Source of the DNA: REEB481 sp964586595
GTDB lineage: Bacteria > Bacteroidota > Bacteroidia > NS11-12g > UBA955
Reading direction: 5' to 3'
Assembly (NCBI GenBank): GCA_964586595.1
Contig: CAZPHB010000036.1
Location: 1 to 13,454, forward strand
DNA length: 13,454 nucleotides
In this document: in pieces, positions 1-7,566 of the stretch
How positions within the stretch are numbered: the stretch's first letter is position 1
Layout of the letters: every line of letters starts with the position of its first letter
The notes under the pieces: generated by a model
What the model saw: only the letters and a program-made list of their open reading frames with translations
The model's database searches: none
What the model was told of the DNA's origin: nothing
Program-made: the position numbers and the translations under genes

Positions 1-251
1 CCAGACTTTTCAGCCTTGATTTTTTGCTTACTTTTTCATCAAGGAAAAAGTAAGAAGAAATAAGGTAAATGCTGAATTAACGTGCTTTAGATGAAATTCA
101 TTTAAAGCACGGATACCAAGTGAAATGGATACGTTGGAGCGGGTGTAATGGTGGGGTTTCCCGGGACTCCCTGTGGTCGCCCGGGACTTGCAGCTCGGAA
201 CTTTCAGCACCATGACAAAAATAGAAATGGCTTACACCATTCCGGCGAGCA
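1..251 (+). repeat. Mosaic intergenic repeat block 1 (3' part)
   Basis: This is non-coding sequence cut off by the window start. It holds in order the 63-nt core with the CTTACTTTTTC/GAAAAAGTAAG hairpin (6-68), the CGTGCTTTA/TAAAGCACG hairpin (81-111), a GGAGCGGGTG segment, and a copy of the CTTTCAGCACCATGACA motif ending at 217. The last part (211-251) resembles the sequence around the typA stop codon at 4378-4416. The block lies just downstream of the cupin gene's 3' end. The same modules in the same order recur in blocks 2 and 3. No credible ORF was found in it. Confidence 0.85.
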
Positions 252-271
252 CGCGGTTTCGGGGCAGCGAA

Positions 272-829
272 TTACTTCTCTATGCCGGAGTATTTCTTGT
301 AAATGGCTCTGTATCCCAACAACCTGCCGATGGGCGCAACAAGATTCATCAGCAGTTTTTGCACGGGGACGGGAACATCGGCAAGGAAAGACTTGCTGTC
401 GAGGTATTTGAGCGTAACCAGTTCCTGAACCAGTCCGTACTTCCCATTCTTGCTTTTTCCATCTGCCGCCAATCCTACCAGATTTTCAATCAGGTAATCA
501 AAATCCAGCGCCGGTGTCACGGTATGGATATAGGTCACAGGGGAATCTTCTGCGTTGAAATGATTATGGGGGATATTCCTGGGCAGGCTGATCTGTTCAC
601 CGGCTGTAACAATGCGCATTTCTCCGTTCAGAATTACGTTGAGTTTCCCTGAGAGTACCTCGAAGGTTTCATCCTGCAGTGCATGAAAATGATTCGGCAC
701 CAGTTGTCCTTTGCTGTAGATGCTGGCCTTCATTTTCACCCTGGCTCCGCCGCTGTCTGAAGCCGTTTCGAGGAATTCGTAGGAGTCGCCATTGGTGGGG
801 TTGGTAATCGTTTGTCCTTGTTTGGGCAT
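272..829 (-). CDS. Cupin domain-containing protein
   Basis: A 185-residue protein with one cupin beta-barrel. Cupin motif 1 is at residues 41-61 (G41, H47, H49, E54, G61), and motif 2 is around residues 77-92 (G77, P83, P87, H88, H90, N92). The conserved His/His/Glu set suggests a bound divalent metal. The C-terminal 80 residues are helical and amphipathic, ending in a Lys/Tyr-rich segment (around 160-185) that could be a membrane-associating tail; this is inference. No signal peptide is evident. Single-domain cupins of this type range from dioxygenases to small-molecule sensors, so the substrate cannot be named. The ATG at 829 places motif 1 at a normal distance from the N-terminus. The gene stands alone between repeat blocks 1 and 2, with a TACATTTG promoter-like box about 100 nt upstream. 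Confidence 0.88.
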   Translation of the reverse strand: MPKQGQTITNPTNGDSYEFLETASDSGGARVKMKASIYSKGQLVPNHFHALQDETFEVLSGKLNVILNGEMRIVTAGEQISLPRNIPHNHFNAEDSPVTYIHTVTPALDFDYLIENLVGLAADGKSKNGKYGLVQELVTLKYLDSKSFLADVPVPVQKLLMNLVAPIGRLLGYRAIYKKYSGIEK

Positions 830-928
830 AAGCTTGTTGTTTAAAGTTCATTCACTGTTCAGCAGCTTTTTCGGCAAACAGGACAGGATGAAAAACTGTT
901 GCAGACGCAGTGTACCGAAGCAGTGTTC

Positions 929-936
929 CAAATGTA
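929..936 (-). promoter_or_regulatory. Bacteroidota-type -7 box upstream of the cupin gene
   Basis: Read on the minus strand this is TACATTTG, an exact match to the Bacteroidota TAnnTTTG consensus, about 100 nt before the cupin ATG. A T-rich stretch lies about 23 nt further upstream, but there is no clear TTG -33 element. Two direct copies of GCAGTGT(A/T)CC (907-916 and 920-929) span the predicted transcription start. Confidence 0.45.
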
Positions 937-1014
937 TTCAATTAATTCAGGATAGCTATAAAAAAGGATGTGGTGCGTGGTTCTCCCAATGCGTAATAAG
1001 GGAAATACACTCAG

Positions 1015-1127
1015 GGTCCCTGAGGCACTCGAAGGGACCCGTGTGAAATGAGATTATTGTTTCTGAAGCGTGGCTTTTCCCAAGGCTACCCCGCATCGCT
1101 ATGCTTGCGGGGCAAGTTGCTCGGGAC
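1015..1127 (+). repeat. 113-nt head unit, copy 1 (second copy at 3595-3706)
   Basis: These bases match 3595-3706 with two substitutions and one single-base indel. The unit begins with a REP-like palindrome (GGTCCCT, 11-nt loop, AGGGACC) and ends with the hairpin CCCCGCA/TGCGGGG followed by CAAGTTGCTCGGGAC. The near identity of two copies 2.5 kb apart suggests recent duplication or gene conversion. Confidence 0.9.
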
Positions 1128-1350
1128 TTTCAGCACCATGACAGGCACATCAAGACAGGACTGTTTAAAATATTATGGGTCCATCGAATCATAAGGTCTA
1201 TTAAAATATGAAAGCCATAGCAAAAGGACTGGCATTAAAGGATGAAAGGTGTTAAACGCAGTAAACAGCCGTTAAATACCGAGGAAGCTCCGAACTAGTG
1301 AGGAGATCGCCGACAGTATTCGGTTGGTTACAAGTGTGCACCGTATCATC

Positions 1351-1413
1351 CTTTTCAGCCTTGATTTTTTGCTTACTTTTTCATCAAGGAAAAAGTAAGA
1401 AGAAATAAGGTAA
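1351..1413 (+). repeat. 63-nt identical core repeat, copy 2 of 3
   Basis: This sequence is identical base for base to 6-68 and 4131-4193. It contains CTTACTTTTTC, a six-base loop and GAAAAAGTAAG (perfect 11-bp stem). Overlapping it is a second, mutually exclusive pairing, CCTTGAT with ATCAAGG. It is non-coding and is not followed by a T-run, so it is not a standard intrinsic terminator. Confidence 0.92.
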
Positions 1414-1425
1414 TTGTTGCATTTA

Positions 1426-1455
1426 CGTGCTTTAGATAAAATCCGTAAAAGCACG
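1426..1455 (+). repeat. CGTGCTTT hairpin (copies also at 81-111 and 4206-4236)
   Basis: The arms CGTGCTTT and AAAGCACG pair perfectly. The loop differs between the three copies while the arms are kept. In the copy at 4206-4236 the ninth base is G rather than A, facing T, so pairing survives as G-U in RNA. Each copy follows the 63-nt core at a fixed distance of 12 nt. Confidence 0.8.
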
Positions 1456-1532
1456 GAAAACTTGAGAAACGGATAAGTTGGAGCGGTTGTGTTGGTGGGT
1501 GGTTCTCCGTATACGCAACAAGGAAAATACAC

Positions 1533-2330
1533 TCAGGGACCAGGCTTTACTGAAGCTGTGTCTTTATCATTGATACCGCGCAGCAGGGCCCGAAAACATC
1601 CGTCGTATTTGCCAAGCTTTTCGTTGATGATGCGCAATATCATCGCATCATCATGGAAGAGACTTCTTACCTTTCTGCCAAGGTAATGGCTGGCGACTAG
1701 GGTTTGGTATGTCAAGTCGTTTGTATCGTAAGCGTGGAGTAAATCATAAGCAGCTTCGAAAATCTCATCGCCCGCGTATTCGAAATACACCTTGCAGATG
1801 TGTTCAATATCGTCGCGGTCTTTGGTTCTTTCCGGTTTTTCATGCCATGAGATGAGTTTCAGCAGCACCAAGCCTTCCAAGGGGCAATAATGTATGCTGC
1901 TTCCGGAGCTTAATTTCAGGTCAGCCACCATCGGCTGAACCTCTTCCAGGCCCGGAACGCTCAGTACAAATGCGCCTCCCTTAACGGGAATATTTACCGC
2001 TCGGCCTTCCGTCTCAAGGTTTCCGAATGGCAACAGGTCCAGTTCAAAGGATTTGTTGTACAATAAGCGTATCGGGTTGTCAGCGATGCGTGCAAAAGAC
2101 CCTGTTTCCATCAATGCGGAGAGGATGGATTGAAACTGATGGATGCTGGACACCCTTACGGCAATGTCCAAATCTTCCGTAGTACGCGGACTGTCAAGCC
2201 CTGTGAAGTGGGATAGGTTGATGTCTCTTGCCGTGGCTCCGACAATAAAGAAATCCAGTTCCAGGGATTGCATGACGCCGGCTATTGTTTCCAACAGGGC
2301 TTCGGGCAGCAAAAGCTTGCGATCAGTCAT
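1533..2330 (-). CDS. abiEii: AbiEii-type nucleotidyltransferase toxin
   Basis: A 265-residue protein with the hallmarks of the DNA polymerase beta-like nucleotidyltransferase fold used by AbiEii/type IV toxins. These are GATARDI at 31-37, the metal-binding pair D53-L-D55, a third acidic residue D98 in FELDLLPFG, and a later KLISWHEKPERTKDRDDI stretch (158-175) with K158, K170 and D171/D173. Toxins of this family are known to transfer nucleotides to RNA (tRNA in characterised members) and block growth. The start codon lies inside the end of the upstream antitoxin gene (ATGACTGA overlap, 8 nt), which implies translational coupling. The last codons and the TGA stop sit inside a repeat copy (1497-1541), so the C-terminal PGP tail may be repeat-derived. 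The molecular target is inferred from family only. Confidence 0.85.
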   Translation of the reverse strand: MTDRKLLLPEALLETIAGVMQSLELDFFIVGATARDINLSHFTGLDSPRTTEDLDIAVRVSSIHQFQSILSALMETGSFARIADNPIRLLYNKSFELDLLPFGNLETEGRAVNIPVKGGAFVLSVPGLEEVQPMVADLKLSSGSSIHYCPLEGLVLLKLISWHEKPERTKDRDDIEHICKVYFEYAGDEIFEAAYDLLHAYDTNDLTYQTLVASHYLGRKVRSLFHDDAMILRIINEKLGKYDGCFRALLRGINDKDTASVKPGP

Positions 2331-3339
2331 TATGCCGGAACGTTATGGTCTTTCGGATACGTGCTGCTGTTTCTTGCAAGCGTTGGTCGAGTTCAAAATG
2401 CAACTCGGTCCATGCAAGAATGGGATGAATATGGAGTTGGTCGGCAGGGTCTTGTTCAAGCGGCCAGAAGGGTTCATAGAGATGAACATCACCGGCCTCA
2501 TCGGGCAACAGTTTCCACTCGGCCATGACCAGCGTTTTATTTCGGGTGAATACCGTAAATTCTTTAGGCCTAAGGTAGCCGGTGATTAGCGCAGCGGCAT
2601 TTTCGCCTCCCCACCAGGTTTGTTCCGGAACCTTCAGTTTTTCCCAGTCAGCCTTCATCTCAGGTTTTAAGAACCGGAATGTCCCCAATTTCAACGCAGG
2701 TTTTAGGGTCTGAAGGTAATACAGGCCCCACCGTTCCATGAGTTGTTCCCAAACACCAACATCACCACTGTTGCTGCCGCGGCGTAGCTGTGCGAGGAGC
2801 GCTTCGCGAAGGTCGGGAAGGTTACCCAATGCTATTCCGGCCGCGGTGGCTTGTTCGCGGAGGGGGAAATCCGGAAGTTGCGGATTGGCAAGTACCGCGA
2901 AGACATATTTAAGTCCTGTCTTGTTCCATAGCTTTCCCTCGCCGGTTTTACGCACCTCTACGGTCTTTCGGTCATTGATATAGATGAAAAGGTTGTCGAG
3001 GTCTATAAAGCAATTCCCTGCGGCCTCCAGGTAGTTGATATGGTTCTTTTTGAGCGCCTCTTTTACCGGCCTTGGAATGTACTGTGCCAATAAGACCTTT
3101 TTTCGTTGGTGGTCGGGCACGGTTTTACCGAACAAGGTAATGATCAGCGGCACGTCTGGCATACGCACCTCGTTCTTTAGTGCGGCGAGCAGGGTTTCCT
3201 TGTGTTGACGAAGTTCCAGTCGGAGGAGCAAATCAAATGGCCTAATGGCTTCACGCGCTTTCTCTTGCACGTCCAAAGCTCCGCCGGTTGCTTCTCTGAA
3301 GGCTGTTCTGGCCGTGTCTATGATGGCTTGCTCCTTCAT
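2323..3339 (-). CDS. abiEi: AbiEi-type antitoxin / transcriptional regulator
   Basis: A 338-residue protein and first gene of the operon. Residues 88-125 contain the INYLEAAGNCFIDL segment typical of the AbiEi antitoxin family. Residues about 139-188 read like a winged helix-turn-helix (LKYVFAVLANP, then LREQATAAGIALGNL). The C-terminal half has WWGGENAAALITGYLRPKE (242-260), a late EAGDVHLYEPFW and HIHPILAWTEL (303-313), also typical of the family. In known AbiE systems the antitoxin neutralises the nucleotidyltransferase without direct binding and represses its own promoter at inverted repeats. A perfect palindrome lies 21 nt upstream of this ATG (3361-3379), as that model predicts. The gene overlaps abiEii by 8 nt. 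Confidence 0.87.
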   Translation of the reverse strand: MKEQAIIDTARTAFREATGGALDVQEKAREAIRPFDLLLRLELRQHKETLLAALKNEVRMPDVPLIITLFGKTVPDHQRKKVLLAQYIPRPVKEALKKNHINYLEAAGNCFIDLDNLFIYINDRKTVEVRKTGEGKLWNKTGLKYVFAVLANPQLPDFPLREQATAAGIALGNLPDLREALLAQLRRGSNSGDVGVWEQLMERWGLYYLQTLKPALKLGTFRFLKPEMKADWEKLKVPEQTWWGGENAAALITGYLRPKEFTVFTRNKTLVMAEWKLLPDEAGDVHLYEPFWPLEQDPADQLHIHPILAWTELHFELDQRLQETAARIRKTITFRHND

Positions 3340-3360
3340 GCTTGTTCAATAAATATATCA

Positions 3361-3379
3361 TGTTCATGAATCATGAACA
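3361..3379. promoter_or_regulatory. Palindromic operator upstream of abiEi
   Basis: A perfect inverted repeat, TGTTCATGA-A-TCATGAACA, with 9-bp arms around one central base. It lies 21 nt before the abiEi start and just downstream of the predicted promoter. Extra half-sites TGTTCA (3344-3349) and ATGAAC (3391-3396) flank it. Autorepression by AbiEi is inferred from the known behaviour of the family. Confidence 0.7.
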
Positions 3380-3382
3380 AAG

Positions 3383-3413
3383 CAAAATAAATGAACTAAA
3401 TTGATAAAAGCAA
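3383..3413 (-). promoter_or_regulatory. Predicted abiE promoter
   Basis: On the minus strand, TTG (3411-3413) and TTATTTTG (3383-3390; close to TAnnTTTG) are separated by 20-21 nt, the usual Bacteroidota spacing. Transcription would start inside the palindrome at 3361-3379, so a bound repressor would block initiation. Confidence 0.45.
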
Positions 3414-3770
3414 GCCTGTCATTTGTTGTACTGTGTTCATATCCGCGCTCATCCACAGCGAAAGGACCAGCTTGCCTGATGCGCTTGATGGGAACAAAAG
3501 GAACCGGTCCCTGCGGACATCTGAAAAAGTGCAAAGCAATTAGGACGACTGGAGCGCAGACTAGGGGAGGCGAACGAAGGGACATCCACCAGGCGGTCCC
3601 TGAGGCACTCGAAGGGACCCGTTTGAAGTGAGATTATTTTTCTGAAGCGTGGCTTTTCCCAAGGCTACCCCGCATCGCTATGCTTGCGGGGCAAGTTGCT
3701 CGGGACAGGCGAGAGTCTCCCCTACCAACCTGCTGACGCAGTTCGATAGGGGCAGGCACCATGTGGTTCG

Positions 3771-3826
3771 TGGTTCGACAAGCTTTCCGGGTCTCGTTCC
3801 ACTCGCCCGGAACTTTCAGCACCATG
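3771..3826 (+). repeat. 56-nt direct repeat (second copy at 4281-4336)
   Basis: The unit starts TGGTTCGACAAGCTTTCCGG and ends in CTTTCAGCACCATG. The two copies differ at a single base (C3806 versus A4316). The GGTTCGA string resembles a tRNA T-loop, but no cloverleaf can be built around it. Confidence 0.9.
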
Positions 3827-3939
3827 ACATGGTGGGAGCGCCCGGGACTTTTAGCACCATGACAGACCTATTTAAAAGTTCAACGGCCCATCGAATTATG
3901 AGGTGTATTAAATTAAGAAAGCCACAGCAAAAGGACCGG

Positions 3940-4083
3940 CCTCCCCGCATCGCAAGCTTGCGGGGCAAGAATGGCTGGAAGGTTGGGAGCGAAGCAAGAA
4001 GTGGCTGTTGAAAAGATAACTCAAATCCCAGTCTATTGCTATGACATAGTGCGCCTGCCCCGCAAGCTTGCGATGCGGGGAGG
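3940..4083 (+). repeat. 28-bp perfect inverted repeat with 88-nt spacer
   Basis: Positions 3940-3967 are the exact reverse complement of 4056-4083. Each arm contains CGCAAGCTTGCG, itself a 12-bp palindrome, flanked by CCCCGCAT and GGGG. The arms are versions of the GC hairpin found elsewhere in the blocks. Transcribed, the region would form a very stable cruciform-like or long hairpin structure. Confidence 0.9.
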
Positions 4084-4125
4084 AGATCGCCGATAACATT
4101 CGCCTGATTGCAAGCGTAAGGCCTT

Positions 4126-4193
4126 CCAGACTTTTCAGCCTTGATTTTTTGCTTACTTTTTCATCAAGGAAAAAGTAAGAAGAAATAAGGTAA
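4126..4193 (+). repeat. Core repeat copy 3, with flank
   Basis: This matches positions 1-68 in full, including the leading CCAGA. It carries the same two mutually exclusive pairings as copy 2. Downstream (4194-4211) it also matches the flank of copy 2, so the repeated segment is longer than the shared 63 nt. Confidence 0.92.
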
Positions 4194-4398
4194 TTGTTGC
4201 ATTTACGTGCTTTGGATGAAATTCATTTAAAGCACGGAAAGCCTGATAATTGGATAAGATGGGGCGGGTGTGTTGGTTCATGGTTCGACAAGCTTTCCGG
4301 GTCTCGTTCCACTCGACCGGAACTTTCAGCACCATGGTTCGACAAGCACATCATGACAAGCTTGCGGGGCAGGCACCATGACAAAAAATGAAGGTTGC

Positions 4399-6213
<1,815 letters not shown>

Positions 6214-6333
6214 TCGGGGTAGTAAAAAAGTTCGCGAAATTACGCTAATTCAGCGGCATTTCACTATGAAGCGAGTATTGTTTTTTTGTGAAGGAAGAAG
6301 GAGCCTTGCTTTGCCTATCTTTGCCTACAGCTC
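6214..6333. promoter_or_regulatory. Divergent typA / helicase promoter region
   Basis: A 120-bp region separates the divergent genes. On the plus strand TATCTTTG (6316-6323) matches TAnnTTTG exactly and ends only 10 nt before the TTG start at 6334, so the helicase mRNA would have almost no leader. On the minus strand TAATTTCG (6235-6242) is a one-mismatch -7 box for typA. No convincing -33 element or Shine-Dalgarno sequence was found on either side. Confidence 0.45.
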
Positions 6334-7566
6334 TTGAAATTCGACGATTTTCCATTTACCGATGAACTGCTCGATGGCCTTTATGCCATGGGCTTTGAAC
6401 AGGCAACACCCATCCAGGAACAAGCCATTCCCATTATTCTTGAAGGCCGCGATATTATTGGTTGCGCACAAACAGGCACAGGCAAAACAGCGGCCTTTCT
6501 GTTGCCGGTACTGGACGACTTGGTTCTGGAACCTGCCGACCACATCACCACGCTCATCTTGGTTCCCACCCGCGAGCTGGCACTGCAAATAGATCAGGCC
6601 CTGCAAGGGTTTTCCTACTACACGCCCGTCAGTGCACTGCCGATTTATGGCGGTACCGACGGACTTGCTTTTGAACGCGAAAAGAAAGCACTGAGCCAGG
6701 GCGCCAACATCATCATTGCCACACCCGGCCGTTTGCTCGCCCACATGAACATGGGCTATGTGAACTTCAAAAACCTAAGGCACCTCATCCTCGATGAAGC
6801 CGACCGGATGTTGCACATGGGATTCATTTTCGACATTCAGAAAATCGTATCCTTTCTGCCCAAGCAACGGCAAACGCTGATGTTTTCAGCCACCATGTCC
6901 CCCAAAATCCGCGATCTGGCCAAAAAACTCCTGCACCATCCGGCAGAAATCAGCCTGGCCGTATCCAAGCCTGCCGAGCGCGTGAAGCAAAGTGTTTACC
7001 TTGTGGAAGACAGCAGCAAGAACGCGTTGGTGCGCAACATCGTTCAGAAGCGGGAAGGAGTAAGCACCATCATCTTCGCCGGCACCAAACAAAAAGTGAA
7101 AGATCTGGAACGGGAACTTCGCCGCTCCGGGTTGTCGGTGGCCTGCATCCATTCAGACCTGGAACAGGCACAACGCGAGGAAGTGTTGCGCGGATTCCGC
7201 AGCAAGCGGGTGCCGGTTTTGGTCGCTACAGACATCCTCAGCCGCGGTATTGACATCGACGATATTGGCCTGGTGATCAATTACGATGTGCCGCGCGATG
7301 GCGAAGATTACGTGCACCGCATCGGCCGCACGGCCCGTGCGGAATCTGAAGGTGAGGCCATCACCCTGGTGAATGGTCCGGACCGCAGGAAGCTGAAGCG
7401 CATCGAAGAACTCATCGAATCGCCCATCAACGAAGTTCCATTGCCCGAGGGCATTCAGCCGGGGATTACCGAAAAGAAAACGGGACTAGACCGACACGGC
7501 AAACCAGGAAGGCATTCCGGCAGGTCCGGTAAAGGCCACAGCCCAAAGGGCAAGCCCCGGGGTTAA
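6334..7566 (+). CDS. rhlE: DEAD-box ATP-dependent RNA helicase, RhlE type
   Basis: A 410-residue protein with all superfamily 2 DEAD-box motifs. These are the Q motif GFEQATPIQEQAIP (20-33), motif I AQTGTGKT (45-52), Ia PTRELA (78-83), Ib TPGRLL (130-135), II DEAD (154-157), III SAT (185-187), then IIFAGTK, ATDILSRGIDI and HRIGRTARA. The last 30 residues are rich in Gly, Lys, Arg and His, the basic RNA-binding tail typical of RhlE relatives. It would unwind RNA duplexes in ribosome assembly or mRNA decay. The start is TTG: the frame opens at 6292 with no ATG or GTG before it, and the next ATG (6388) would remove the conserved upstream Phe region of the Q motif. The stop overlaps the photolyase-like gene's stop. 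Confidence 0.95.
   Translation: MKFDDFPFTDELLDGLYAMGFEQATPIQEQAIPIILEGRDIIGCAQTGTGKTAAFLLPVLDDLVLEPADHITTLILVPTRELALQIDQALQGFSYYTPVSALPIYGGTDGLAFEREKKALSQGANIIIATPGRLLAHMNMGYVNFKNLRHLILDEADRMLHMGFIFDIQKIVSFLPKQRQTLMFSATMSPKIRDLAKKLLHHPAEISLAVSKPAERVKQSVYLVEDSSKNALVRNIVQKREGVSTIIFAGTKQKVKDLERELRRSGLSVACIHSDLEQAQREEVLRGFRSKRVPVLVATDILSRGIDIDDIGLVINYDVPRDGEDYVHRIGRTARAESEGEAITLVNGPDRRKLKRIEELIESPINEVPLPEGIQPGITEKKTGLDRHGKPGRHSGRSGKGHSPKGKPRG

Larger units (their letters stand above)
975..1541 (+). repeat. Mosaic intergenic repeat block 2
   Basis: This block fills the gap between the cupin and abiEii genes. It is bracketed by two direct copies (975-1019 and 1497-1541, roughly 80% identical) of a 45-nt element containing GGTTCTCC and AAATACACTCAGGG. 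Inside, in order: the palindrome GGGTCCCT/AGGGACCC (1014-1040), a GC hairpin CCCCGCA/TGCGGGG (1089-1112), CTTTCAGCACCATGACA (ending 1143), an AGCAAAAGGACTGGC segment (1219-1233), a GAGGAGATCGCCGA segment (about 1300), the 63-nt core (1351-1413) and the CGTGCTTT hairpin (1426-1455). The right-hand bracket runs into the 3' end of abiEii. No ORF here looks real. Confidence 0.85.
3595..4398 (+). repeat. Mosaic intergenic repeat block 3 (longest)
   Basis: This block lies between abiEi and typA. It contains the 112-nt head unit (3595-3706), a 56-nt unit (3771-3826) repeated at 4281-4336 with one mismatch, copies of the CAGCACCATGAC motif ending at 3829, 3864 and 4336, and a GCAAAAGGACCGGC segment (3926-3940). 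It also holds a 28-bp perfect inverted repeat (3940-3967/4056-4083), GAGGAGATCGCCGA (4080-4093), the core repeat (4126-4193) and the CGTGCTTT hairpin (4206-4236). It runs up to and probably into the typA stop codon. Compared with block 2 it has extra inserted units. No ORF is credible. Positions 3414-3594 ahead of the block hold only a degenerate AGCGAAAGGACCAGC copy (3457-3471) and nothing else I recognise. Confidence 0.85.

Noticed and set aside
1..68. Intrinsic terminator or pseudoknot in the 63-nt core
   Set aside because: No T-run follows the hairpin on either strand. A full pseudoknot is not feasible because one crossing loop would be zero bases long, so the two stems are better read as alternatives.
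975..1541. Integron attC sites between accessory genes
   Set aside because: The repeats are long mosaics without the paired GTTRRRY core sites of attC, and no integrase is visible. typA, a housekeeping gene, also borders a block.
3364..3585. 73-codon minus-strand ORF upstream of abiEi
   Set aside because: It overlaps the promoter and operator, has no recognisable domain, and includes degenerate repeat sequence.
3771..3800. Possible tRNA from GGTTCGA strings
   Set aside because: No acceptor stem, anticodon arm or D-arm can be formed around either copy; the string belongs to the 56-nt repeat.
1..4398. CRISPR array
   Set aside because: Repeats are few, of different lengths and irregularly spaced, with no uniform spacers and no cas genes.
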